NCBI GenBank assembly: GCA_021771025.1
Contig: JAETPW010000007.1
Location: forward strand, 124,744-157,255
Source: Clostridiaceae bacterium
Lineage (GTDB): Bacteria; Bacillota; Clostridia; TANB77; CAG-508
Length of the DNA stretch: 32,512 nucleotides
Direction: 5' to 3'
Numbering within the stretch: the stretch's first letter is position 1; each line of letters opens with the position of its first letter. The position numbers and the translations under genes were made by a program. Positions 7,675 to 15,415 of this stretch are shown one piece after another. The notes under the pieces were generated by a model. That model had not been told where the DNA came from, ran no database searches, and saw only the letters and a list, made by a program, of their open reading frames with translations.

Positions 7675-8700
7675 TTATTCCTCCCAATTGTAAATATTAA
7701 ATTTGATCGTAATTTTATATTCATTAACTACATTGCAGGCAGTTCCTATCATTGCCAAATTGTTAGCACTACAGCCTAAGAAATTTAGCAGAAAATCATT
7801 ATTATTAACATATTCTCCGAGTTCTTTAAAATCAGTAAAATCATAAGTATCAGATAGAATTATTTCTAAATTCCACTTATTATTTTGTTTAGTTCCTAGA
7901 ACCCTTATATAGGCATTGTGTAAGGCAAGAAATAGGTCTCCTTTTTCAAAGGCAAGTGATTCTTTTTTTTCTCCAGTATCAAATTTATTGTTATTACCAT
8001 ATTTTTTAATGATCATGGTTATACAATTTTTGAAGTTACTATCATTTTTTATTTTTTCTATTGTCTTTGTATCTGAAATAGTAAGGTCTTTAGGAGATTT
8101 ATGTAATGAGTTATTCAAACATTTAGCGGAACAGTTATAATCAAAAGTATTCAAAACGAAAACAGCACTTTTTAATATACTATATTGTAATATTTGTGTC
8201 ATATCAGATAAGTACGGTTTTTTATTATAATAATTACTAAAGGCAAAACGAACAACATCAAAAGAAAAATTTTGTAGTGCATCATATTTTCCATTCATGA
8301 TTTCTTTGAAAATATCTTCATGTTCTTTATATTTTTGATTAATTTCAGAAGCCTGTTTTAATGTAATAAGGTTACAACTATGCAAGTTCATAATAGTAGT
8401 GGTACGATTTATTGTATTAATATCATTTTGTAGTAAATTTTTATAGGTATCATAACAACTAAGAGGTACTTCATTTAATAAATTTAACGTTAAATATCTG
8501 TCTGTTAATAATTGCTTTTGAAAGGAAGGTAAAGCTTTTTTATTAGATAGTTTTAGAATTTTCTGAGTTAAAAGGCTTTGCCCTTTTAAATTTTTTACAT
8601 GATCAATATTAACTGAATGGCACATTTTTTTTAAGCACGATAATCCAAAATAAGATTTTGTATTATTCATTTTTCTTCCACATAAAATACATCTATTCAT
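7675..8700 (-). CDS. Zinc-ribbon protein of unknown function
   Basis: A 341-residue protein. The N-terminus CILCGRKMNNTKSYFGLSC resembles the small Cys4 'CxxCGR ... GxxC' ribbons found at the start of DUF6011-like proteins. The middle is helical and Asn/Lys-rich. The C-terminal ~90 residues form a distinct domain (GDLFLALHNAYIRVLG ... LSDTYDFTDF ... FNIYNWEE), reminiscent of C-terminal domains seen in secreted effector-type proteins, a weak impression. The ATG at 8700 follows GGAGGTGA; an earlier in-frame start lacks a ribosome site. It forms a unit with the membrane protein downstream. Confidence 0.6.
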   Translation of the reverse strand: MNRCILCGRKMNNTKSYFGLSCLKKMCHSVNIDHVKNLKGQSLLTQKILKLSNKKALPSFQKQLLTDRYLTLNLLNEVPLSCYDTYKNLLQNDINTINRTTTIMNLHSCNLITLKQASEINQKYKEHEDIFKEIMNGKYDALQNFSFDVVRFAFSNYYNKKPYLSDMTQILQYSILKSAVFVLNTFDYNCSAKCLNNSLHKSPKDLTISDTKTIEKIKNDSNFKNCITMIIKKYGNNNKFDTGEKKESLAFEKGDLFLALHNAYIRVLGTKQNNKWNLEIILSDTYDFTDFKELGEYVNNNDFLLNFLGCSANNLAMIGTACNVVNEYKITIKFNIYNWEE

Positions 8701-8733
8701 TAAATCACCTCCAAACAAAAATTCCTTATCTTA

Positions 8734-8761
8734 ATTATAACATATGTTTCCAAAAAGTAAA
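8734..8761 (-). promoter_or_regulatory. Promoter of the zinc-ribbon/membrane protein unit
   Basis: Minus strand TTTACT and TATAAT with 16-base spacing, about 30 bases before the GGAGGT site. Confidence 0.6.
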
Positions 8762-8810
8762 CAAATAAAGCTGATTTTTCCCCGCAATTCGCGAAAAAAC
8801 TAGAAATATG

Positions 8811-8839
8811 TTGTAAAAGTAAGCAATTAATGATAAAAT
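8811..8839 (+). promoter_or_regulatory. Promoter of birA
   Basis: TTGTAA and TAAAAT with 17-base spacing, 36 bases before the birA start; divergent from the promoter at 8734-8761. Confidence 0.55.
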
Positions 8840-8875
8840 ACAATAAAAGAAAGATGAACCAAGGGAAGTATAACT

Positions 8876-9466
8876 ATGAATTTAACTACAATCAAACAAG
8901 CAAAAACAAAGTACTTAGGAAAACAAATTGAATATTATCCAGAACTACCTTCAACACACCTCTGGGCAAAAGAGTTAATCGGAAAAGAAAAACGAGAGCA
9001 AGGAAAAGTCATCTTAGCTGACCAGCAAACCCAAGGGATAGGAACAAAAGGCAGACAGTGGTATACGGGAAAAGCCAAAAACATTGCGATGACCATTATC
9101 CTAAAACCGAATTGTTCATTATCAGCCCTTGAAGGCTTAACGATAACTATTGCTGAAACTATGAAACAAGCCATTCAAAAATTATATGGTTATCAACTCA
9201 CCAGAAAAGAGCCAAATGATTTATTATTAAACGGAAAAAAAATAGCAGGAATATTAACAGAAGTACATACCTCAGCAGGGGAACTTCATGATCTAATCAT
9301 TAGTATTGGTTTTAATGTAAACGAAGAATATTTTTCCGAAGAAACCAAAAACATAGCTACATCCTTAAAACAAGAATATCATCAAGAATTTAGCCGAGAA
9401 GAAATCATTGTGTGTTTCCTAGAACTATTAGAACAGCAACTAAAAAAAGCGATGATTATTGAATAA
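8876..9466 (+). CDS. birA: Biotin--[acetyl-CoA-carboxylase] ligase, short form
   Basis: Attaches biotin to the carrier domain of biotin enzymes via biotinyl-AMP. The 196 residues cover only the BPL/LplA catalytic domain: STHLWAKEL, the biotinyl-AMP loop GIGTKGRQW at 54-62 (family GRGRxGR), KEPNDLLLNGKKIAGIL at 111-127 and SIGFNVN near 143-149. There is no N-terminal DNA-binding domain, so it is not a biotin-operon repressor. The usual C-terminal SH3-like domain is missing or very short. The conserved KWPND is KEPND here, an unusual Trp-to-Glu change. GGGAAG precedes the ATG. Confidence 0.88.
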   Translation: MNLTTIKQAKTKYLGKQIEYYPELPSTHLWAKELIGKEKREQGKVILADQQTQGIGTKGRQWYTGKAKNIAMTIILKPNCSLSALEGLTITIAETMKQAIQKLYGYQLTRKEPNDLLLNGKKIAGILTEVHTSAGELHDLIISIGFNVNEEYFSEETKNIATSLKQEYHQEFSREEIIVCFLELLEQQLKKAMIIE

Positions 9467-9510
9467 AAAACGAGAGGAATACCAAAAAGTGGTATAATCT
9501 CTCGTTTTTT
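9465..9510 (+). terminator. Bidirectional terminator between convergent birA and deoD
   Basis: A6-CGAGAG pairs with CTCTCG-T6, with a further inner stem ATACCA/TGGTAT. The A and T runs let it end both transcripts. Confidence 0.9.
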
Positions 9511-9532
9511 CTATACAATATACAAAAAGAGT

Positions 9533-10255
9533 TTACAAAGAAAGACTACTAGCTAATGCTAAACGAATCATCTTATTTAAACCAGTTTGACGTTCCTCTG
9601 GAGTAGCCACTTCTTGAATATACTTAGAATCAACAACACTCATCAAACAAGCAGCCTGTTTACCTAGTAGCTTAGCCGTATAAAATAAAGCAAAAGCCTC
9701 CATTTCTGCTCCACAAGGGTCGAAATTATCAGGAATTCTGGCCATAAACTGATCTACATCAGTCATATAAAGATCAAAACAATCGGCACAAATGGTATTT
9801 CCTACAGTCAAATCAATATGATTCTCAATTGCTGTTTTTCGTATCACATCATTTAGCTCTTGACTTGCCTCAACGATATGGCAATCGTCATTATTTAATG
9901 TCAAAGCATAATTACTCTCCGAAAAAACAGACTCAGCCAAAATAATATCAAATAACTTAAGATCTGGTAAATAACCTCCACAAGAACCAATACGAATAAT
10001 CTTTTCTACGCCATAAACTTGATAAAGCTCATAACAATAAATTCCCATACTAGGCATACCCATACCAGAAGCCATAACAGAAATTTCCTTTCCTTGGTAA
10101 GTTCCGGTATACGCAAACATACCTCTAACTTTATTAACTAATCTAGCATTTTCCAAAAATTCCTCAGCAATATATTTAGCACGCAAAGGATCACCAGGCA
10201 TAATCACAACTTTGGCAATATCTCCAACCTTTGCCTCATTATGTGGGGTAGACAT
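9533..10255 (-). CDS. deoD: Purine nucleoside phosphorylase, DeoD type
   Basis: Phosphorolysis of purine (deoxy)nucleosides to base and (deoxy)ribose-1-phosphate in purine salvage. A 240-residue protein, normal for the hexameric DeoD class. Motifs: MPGDPLRAKYIAE (phosphate loop), ASGMGMPSMGIYCYEL, RIGSCGG, and GAEMEAFALF, whose EMEA binds ribose. The catalytic Asp is in SVVDSK, a variant of the usual VSDH. The ATG at 10255 follows AAAGGAGG; an earlier in-frame start has no ribosome site. Upstream lies TATAAT near 10309 on the minus strand with a poor -35. It is monocistronic. Confidence 0.95.
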   Translation of the reverse strand: MSTPHNEAKVGDIAKVVIMPGDPLRAKYIAEEFLENARLVNKVRGMFAYTGTYQGKEISVMASGMGMPSMGIYCYELYQVYGVEKIIRIGSCGGYLPDLKLFDIILAESVFSESNYALTLNNDDCHIVEASQELNDVIRKTAIENHIDLTVGNTICADCFDLYMTDVDQFMARIPDNFDPCGAEMEAFALFYTAKLLGKQAACLMSVVDSKYIQEVATPEERQTGLNKMIRLALASSLSL

Positions 10256-10388
10256 ACAAATTCCTCCTTTAACATTAATTTTCAATACTTAGTGTAAACT
10301 AATTCCCCAAAATTATACAACCTCTTTCTTGAAGGAACCGCTACACTAAATCTCCGTTACCATTCACAGAATCATAGATTGTAGAGTA

Positions 10389-10573
10389 GTGTAAAAAGGG
10401 AAGTTTGGTCAATGGTTCTCACATTAATTTAACCCTGACAGTTCCCGTTGACCCCGTCAGGCTTAAAACCCGATTACCAGCTTCTGTGTGAGGGACCTAA
10501 GGGTTTTAAATTGACCCTGCTATGGAAGGTTAAATTAATGTGAGAACCATTGACCAAACTTCCCTCTTTACAC
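10389..10573 (+). repeat. 46-bp inverted repeat enclosing dispersed-repeat copy 2
   Basis: The arms 10389-10434 and 10528-10573 are complementary over 46 bases with a single mismatch (the eighth base of the left arm). The loop of 93 bases is nearly all copy 2 of the dispersed repeat. As RNA this would be a very stable long hairpin. It lies between the deoD promoter and the prpC promoter. No open frame is contained. It could be a MITE-like insertion or a transcription barrier; no target-site duplication is obvious. Confidence 0.9.
10434..10529 (-). repeat. Dispersed ~100-bp structured repeat, copy 2 (inverted)
   Basis: Read on the minus strand it gives the same blocks as 21201-21310: CTTCCA-AGCAGGGTC, TTTAAAACCCTTA, ATCGGGTTTTAAGCCT, and GGGAACTGTCAG. 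Two stems are possible: AAAACCC/GGGTTTT and CCTGAC/GTCAGG. It occupies the loop of the 46-bp inverted repeat; copies 1 and 3 lack those arms. Confidence 0.8.
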
Positions 10574-10644
10574 GGCCTCCATTTTCAGCAAGCTCTGCTA
10601 GTAACACTCCTCCACATTATACCAATAAAAATTCCCAAAATCAA

Positions 10645-10673
10645 TTGCAAAAAACCAAAACTTATGATATAAA
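10645..10673 (+). promoter_or_regulatory. Promoter of the prpC-prkC-rsgA-rpe operon
   Basis: TTGCAA and TATAAA with 17-base spacing. It lies downstream of an earlier in-frame ATG at 10540, supporting the prpC start at 10717. Confidence 0.65.
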
Positions 10674-10716
10674 AGAAGAAAGAAAACGGAAAACAGCAGA
10701 AAGCAGAGGTGAAAAA

Positions 10717-11451
10717 ATGATCAAGGCTTACGCAAAGTCTGATGTAGGAAAAGTACGAGAAATGAATCAAGACAGTTTCTCTGTTTCCGAACCATTAGAC
10801 GATATCCAGCTATATTTTTTAGCCGATGGAATGGGTGGATACAATGGGGGAGAAATCGCCAGTCAACTAGCCATACAAACCGCCAAAAGTTACATTCAGA
10901 ATAATTTTAGAGAAATTCCCAAAGATCGTGATAGTATCATTCAACTACTAGGCAGCAGCATGGAATACGCGAATATGGTAGTGTATGAAAAATCCAAAGA
11001 AAATCCAGAACTAGAAGGAATGGGAACCACGTTAGAAATTGCTTTAATTTACAATAATAAAGTCTATATTGGTCATATCGGAGATAGCCGAATCTACCGT
11101 ATTCGTAACGAATTCATGCGTAAACTAACGCAAGATCATAGTTATGTCCAAAAATTAGTCAAAGACGGAACCATAACCAAAGAAGAAGCAGAACACCATC
11201 CACAAAAAAATATGTTAATGAAAGCCTTAGGTTGTAATGCTTTTATAGAACCAGATGTGATGGTAAAAGGATTTTTAAAAGATGATATATTAGTGATGTG
11301 CTCAGATGGCTTAACCAATATGGTTAGCCAAGAAGATATTTTTCAGTCAGCCAAAAAAAGTATAGAAAGAGCACCAAAAGAACTTATCGATTTGGCCAAT
11401 GAAAAGGGTGGATTTGATAATATCACTGTTGTAGTGATCAAAAATATATAG
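10717..11451 (+). CDS. prpC: PP2C-type Ser/Thr protein phosphatase (PrpC/Stp)
   Basis: Dephosphorylates proteins phosphorylated by the PASTA kinase encoded next to it. At 244 residues it has the normal length, with all PPM motifs: NQDS (17-20), LADGMGG (35-41), GMGTTLEIAL, GHIGDSRIYRI, LTQDHS, LVMCSDGLTNM and GGFDNITVVV (231-240). The Asp residues that bind Mn/Mg are all present. I place the start at 10717, after GAGGTG; the frame is open back to 10540, but that extension runs through the inverted repeat and the promoter. First gene of the operon; prkC starts 36 bases later. Confidence 0.95.
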   Translation: MIKAYAKSDVGKVREMNQDSFSVSEPLDDIQLYFLADGMGGYNGGEIASQLAIQTAKSYIQNNFREIPKDRDSIIQLLGSSMEYANMVVYEKSKENPELEGMGTTLEIALIYNNKVYIGHIGDSRIYRIRNEFMRKLTQDHSYVQKLVKDGTITKEEAEHHPQKNMLMKALGCNAFIEPDVMVKGFLKDDILVMCSDGLTNMVSQEDIFQSAKKSIERAPKELIDLANEKGGFDNITVVVIKNI

Positions 11452-11487
11452 CAGTCTACTTGAAGACAGAAAAAGGGAGAGAGGAAT

Positions 11488-13479
11488 ATGATTTTAGAAG
11501 GGAAAATATTGGGAAACCGATATGAAATCATGCAAAAAGTAGGAACTGGTGGAATGGCAGTTGTCTATAAAGCAAGAGATATTGTACTAAACAGACACGT
11601 AGCCGTAAAAGTGTTACGAGATGAGTTTACCACAGATGAAGAATTTATTCGTCGATTTGAAACAGAAGCACAATCAGCAGCACGATTAACCCATCCCAAT
11701 ATTGTTTCAATTTACGATGTAGGGGTAGACCAAGGTGTTTACTATATTATTATGGAGTTAATTCAAGGAAAAACCTTAAAAGAAATTATTGTAGAAGAAC
11801 GAGGACCACTTCCTTGGAAATGGTCTGTTAATGTGGCCATTCAAATTGCTTCGGCGTTAGAAATGGCTCATAAAAATAACATTATCCACCGTGATATTAA
11901 ACCACATAATATCATCATTACTGAAGATGGGGTAGCTAAGGTAACCGATTTTGGAATTGCTAAAGCAGTATCGAATTCCACTATCACAGCATTTGGTACA
12001 ACCATAGGATCAGTACACTATTTTTCACCAGAGCACGCACGAGGAGGCTTCACTGACGCTAAATCTGATTTATATTCATTAGGAGTGGTCATTTATGAAA
12101 TGGTAACAGGAAAAGTTCCCTTTGATGCAGATACTCCTGTATCAGTAGCCTTAAAGCATATGCAAGAAGAACCAGTACCACCAATTGAAATAAATCCCAA
12201 TATTCCAGAAGCAGTCAATAAAATTGTGTTAAAAGCTTTGAAAAAGGACACAACACTTCGTTACCAAACAAGTACAGAAATGTTGCAAGACTTAAAACAA
12301 GCATTAAAAAATCCAGATGGAGATTTTGTTGAAGAAATAGATTATGACCCAACAGCCGCAACGCAAAAAATCTCAATTGATCAATATGGAAACGAAAATA
12401 GCCGAGGAGAAAAAAGAAGGAAAAAAGACAATAAATTTGTCGCTTGGATCAAAAGGCATAAAAAACTAAGCATCTTTTTAGGACTCATTCTATTATTCTT
12501 CCTAGCCTTTGGAGGAACTATGGCAGTCTTATCCATAACCAATCCGCCAGAAGTTAGCTTGCCAAATGTAGTAGGCATGAGCAAAGAAGAAGCACAGCAA
12601 GAAATAGAAAAAGCCAAATTAAAATTTGAAGTAGAAAAAGAAGAATATAACAAAGACACCGAAGAAGGTCATGTCATTAGTCAAGACCCATTCTACTCAG
12701 AAAAATACAATCAAGTAAAACAAGGAAGTACCGTAAAAGTAGTGATCAGCAAAGGAACCGAAAAAACAAAAGTACCGAAAGTAACCGGAATGAAACAAAA
12801 CGAAGCAGAAAAAGCACTAGAAGAGGCTAAATTGAAATTTGAAGTCATGGAAGAAACAAGCAAAAAGGTCGAAGCAGGATATATCATCAGTCAAGAAATA
12901 GACCCAGAAACAGAAGTAGATGCAGGAGAAACCGTAAAAATACACGTAAGCATAGGAACAGGAATCAAACAAGTAACCATGATAAATGTAGTAGGTAATA
13001 CAGAAGCAGAAGCCCAAAAAGCCTTAACAGGCATTGGCCTAAAAGTTAATGTAGGTTATACCGAAGATAGTACTAAAGAAAACGGAGCAGTTACTAAACA
13101 AAGCATAGACGTAGGAAAAGTAGTAGACGAAGGAACAACGGTAACTATAACCGTAAACAAAATAGCCGAAACCAAAACAGCCAATGTAACCATCAATGTA
13201 AAGGCAATAACAGGAGGTTACGAAGAAAACAAAGACACCAACAACACAAGCACGGGAACAGAAAACATTGATAAAAAAGTAACCATAGAATTAAAAGTAG
13301 ATGACAAAACAGTATTCACCGACTCAAATGTAGACAAAAATATCACTAACCGTACAACACAAATAAGTGGAAAAGGAAGTGTAAAAGTAGAACTAATCAT
13401 TACCGATTCATTAGGAGGAAAATGGTCAAGAACTACAAATCTTAACTTTAATAATCAGACCACATTAACATTCTCATAA
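11488..13479 (+). CDS. prkC: Ser/Thr protein kinase with extracellular PASTA repeats (PrkC/Stk)
   Basis: A membrane kinase that senses peptidoglycan fragments and controls cell-wall growth, germination and related processes in Firmicutes. 663 residues. Kinase domain: glycine loop VGTGGMAVV, VAVKVL Lys near 40, HRDIKPHN near 134-141, DFGIAKA near 153, and SVHYFSPEHARGG. A juxtamembrane basic segment leads to a membrane span near 325-350, then three PASTA repeats (about 353-422, 423-490, 491-560) and a 100-residue Thr/Asn/Lys-rich tail. GAGAGGA precedes the ATG. Kinase-phosphatase adjacency is standard. The tail beyond the third PASTA is less conserved. Confidence 0.96.
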   Translation: MILEGKILGNRYEIMQKVGTGGMAVVYKARDIVLNRHVAVKVLRDEFTTDEEFIRRFETEAQSAARLTHPNIVSIYDVGVDQGVYYIIMELIQGKTLKEIIVEERGPLPWKWSVNVAIQIASALEMAHKNNIIHRDIKPHNIIITEDGVAKVTDFGIAKAVSNSTITAFGTTIGSVHYFSPEHARGGFTDAKSDLYSLGVVIYEMVTGKVPFDADTPVSVALKHMQEEPVPPIEINPNIPEAVNKIVLKALKKDTTLRYQTSTEMLQDLKQALKNPDGDFVEEIDYDPTAATQKISIDQYGNENSRGEKRRKKDNKFVAWIKRHKKLSIFLGLILLFFLAFGGTMAVLSITNPPEVSLPNVVGMSKEEAQQEIEKAKLKFEVEKEEYNKDTEEGHVISQDPFYSEKYNQVKQGSTVKVVISKGTEKTKVPKVTGMKQNEAEKALEEAKLKFEVMEETSKKVEAGYIISQEIDPETEVDAGETVKIHVSIGTGIKQVTMINVVGNTEAEAQKALTGIGLKVNVGYTEDSTKENGAVTKQSIDVGKVVDEGTTVTITVNKIAETKTANVTINVKAITGGYEENKDTNNTSTGTENIDKKVTIELKVDDKTVFTDSNVDKNITNRTTQISGKGSVKVELIITDSLGGKWSRTTNLNFNNQTTLTFS

Positions 13480-13480
13480 A

Positions 13481-13537
13481 AAATGTCCTTTTGGGAGGTT
13501 CCCTGTCCTTTCGAGGACGTTTCTCAAAAGGACATTT
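13481..13537 (+). repeat. REP-like hairpin after prkC
   Basis: Arms 13481-13496 and 13522-13537 pair over 16 bases (one G-U), with an inner GTCCT-TTCG-AGGAC stem-loop. It begins 1 base after the prkC stop. There is no T-run, so it is probably a repeat or RNA-stability element rather than a terminator. Confidence 0.75.
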
Positions 13538-13544
13538 CCCAATT

Positions 13545-13759
13545 GGGGACGGGGTAAATTTTGGTCATTTTACCCTAATTTGGGACAGGGTAATTGCCTT
13601 GTGAACAAATATAGACACAGGTACATTTAATGTTTTTCATTTGGGAAGGGGCGGGAAAAATGTATATTTTATCTTGATTACACGTAGTATATTCCTAGAA
13701 TGAGCAAAATTAACCCTGTCCCCCAAATGGGTAAAATTACCCTAAATTACCCCGTCCCC
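13545..13759 (+). repeat. Large imperfect inverted repeat of GGGGACGGGG units
   Basis: The arm 13545-13593 pairs imperfectly with 13710-13759; both contain GGGGACGGGG, TTTTACCC, ATTTGGG and GACAGGGT blocks. The same unit recurs at 25044-25073. This resembles REP/BIME arrays mobilised by Y1 (REP-associated) transposases. Together with the hairpin at 13481 it fills the 317 bases between prkC and rsgA; no gene is seen there. Confidence 0.75.
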
Positions 13760-13796
13760 AAAATGGGAAGAAAGCGAAAAAGATAAAAGGAGCAAA

Positions 13797-14685
13797 ATGG
13801 AAGGTTTAATTCTAAAAAATAAATCTAATTTATATCAAATAGAATCAAAAACAGATCATAAATTATATGAGGCGATGGCTAGAGGAAAACTGAAACAAGG
13901 AGATATTTCTCCTGTAGTAGGCGATGTTGCCGAGTTTACAGTAACTGATGCTGAGAGTAAAAGTGCTGTGATTGAACAGATTCTACCTAGAAAAATGTAT
14001 AGTAAAAGACCTAAAATGGCAAATTTAACCCAGCTTATTTTTGTGGTTTCTAGTAAAGATCCTAAACCAGATTTGTTACTTTTGGATAAGCAGTTAGCCT
14101 TTGCTGAGTTTTTATCAGTAAAAGCTGCTATTATCCTTAATAAGACAGATTTAGATAAAAAACAGCAGTTTAGGATGATTAAAGAAGTATATCAAAAGAT
14201 TGGCTATCCCGTGATAGAAACAGAAGCAAAAACAAGAAAAAACATTGATCAGGTTAGGCAATTATTAAATCACGAAATTACAGCCTTTTCTGGAAATTCT
14301 GGAGTGGGTAAATCAACACTGATGAATGCTATTTTTAATCAAGAGGTAGCAGAAGAGGGAGAAATCAGTAGTAAGAATAAAAGAGGTAAAAACACCACTA
14401 CTGAAACGTGTTTGTATTCAATAGGAATTGAAAGTTACCTTGCTGATACTCCTCGGTTTTTCTACTTTTGATATTAGTGAGATTCCTAGTGGGGACGTAG
14501 CTTTTTACTTTAAAGAATTTGTACAATTTATTTCTGAATGTGAATTTGTAGGTTGCACTCATCGCAAAGAACAGAATTGTGGTATAAAACAAGCTGTACA
14601 AGAAGGAATAATAGATCAAGGACGTTATGATCGTTTTTGCCAAATTGTACAAGAACTAGAAGAAAAGGAGAAAAGGAAATGGTAG
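13797..14685 (+). CDS. rsgA: Ribosome small-subunit GTPase RsgA, split by a +1 frameshift at a CGG codon
   Basis: A 30S-maturation GTPase (YloQ/CpgA). In order: OB-fold, G4 motif NKTD (115-118), G1 GNSGVGKST (166-174), T-rich switch, then G3 (circularly permuted, as in the family). Frame 1 ends at 14471 after LADTPRFFYF. Skipping the C at 14454 gives LADTP-GFSTFDISEIP and continues to 14685 with the zinc knuckle CEFVGCTHRKEQNC (C-x4-C-x-H-x5-C). The joined product is about 295 residues, the normal size. Without the shift the protein lacks G3 and zinc domains. The codon at the break is CGG. The 3' end overlaps the rpe start (ATGGTAG). Either recoded, a recent pseudogene, or a sequence error; there is no homopolymer at the site. 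Confidence 0.9.
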
Positions 14686-15341
14686 AAGTTTCAACATCAG
14701 TGTTATCGGTAAAACAGGGAGAGGCATCAAGTGTGTTTTTGGCTCTTGAAAAAGCCAAAACAGATTATTTTCATATTGATGTAATGGATGGAAAATTTGT
14801 AGAAAAAAATACGTATAGCCAAATGTTATCTTACGCAGAAACCATTAAAAGGATATCCAATTTACCTTTAGATGTTCATTTTATGGTAGAAGACGTAGAA
14901 CAAGCGATTCATGACTTTTCTGCTGTTTATCCTAATCAAATGACATTTCATTATGAAGCAGAAAAAGGATCAGAGGAAATCTTAACAAGAATACACCAAA
15001 TCAAAGAATGTCATGCCAAAGTAGGGTTAAGCGTAAAACCAGAAACGAATGTAGAAGAAATCTACCCCTATTTGCCTTATCTACATACTGTTTTGATTAT
15101 GACAGTAGAACCGGGAAAAGGTGGACAAACCTTGTTAACGGATATGGTAGAAAAGATTAAACAACTCAAAAAATATTGTTCCCAAGAAGGAATAGAAATA
15201 GATATCGAAGTAGATGGAGGAATCAACTTAAGAACAGCACCATTAGTCAAACAGGCAGGAGCCAATATTTTAGTAGCAGGGACAGCAATTTTAATGGCAA
15301 ATGATTATCATACTATTATTCAAGAGCTAAAAGAGGCATAA
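14679..15341 (+). CDS. rpe: Ribulose-phosphate 3-epimerase
   Basis: Interconverts ribulose-5-phosphate and xylulose-5-phosphate in the pentose phosphate pathway. A 220-residue TIM barrel, usual length. Motifs: HIDVMDGKF (32-40, metal His and catalytic Asp), DVHFMVED (about 63), MTVEPGKGGQ (about 137-146) and EVDGGIN (about 171-177, second catalytic Asp). I chose ATG 14679, which overlaps the rsgA stop in ATGGTAG and follows AGGAG, rather than an upstream in-frame start. Translational coupling to rsgA is likely, so reading through the rsgA break would also matter for rpe. Confidence 0.95.
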   Translation: MVEVSTSVLSVKQGEASSVFLALEKAKTDYFHIDVMDGKFVEKNTYSQMLSYAETIKRISNLPLDVHFMVEDVEQAIHDFSAVYPNQMTFHYEAEKGSEEILTRIHQIKECHAKVGLSVKPETNVEEIYPYLPYLHTVLIMTVEPGKGGQTLLTDMVEKIKQLKKYCSQEGIEIDIEVDGGINLRTAPLVKQAGANILVAGTAILMANDYHTIIQELKEA

Positions 15342-15351
15342 GGCACATAAA

Positions 15352-15398
15352 GGGTCAGACCCTCTTGCAAGCAAAAATGTTTCAAGAGGGTCTGACCC
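15352..15398 (+). repeat. Perfect REP-like palindrome (GGGTCAGACCC type)
   Basis: GGGTCAGACCCTCTTG (15352-15367) and its exact complement (15383-15398) flank a 15-base loop, 10 bases after rpe. The core recurs at 22135-22147. The two copies bracket the block inserted between rpe and spoVM. Confidence 0.85.
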
Positions 15399-15415
15399 AA
15401 GTGGAGCACAAAAAA

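Noticed and set aside
10540..10716. N-terminal extension of PrpC from an ATG at 10540
   Set aside because: That ATG lies inside the 46-bp inverted repeat and upstream of the likely promoter; the ATG at 10717 has a good ribosome site and starts at the normal PP2C position.
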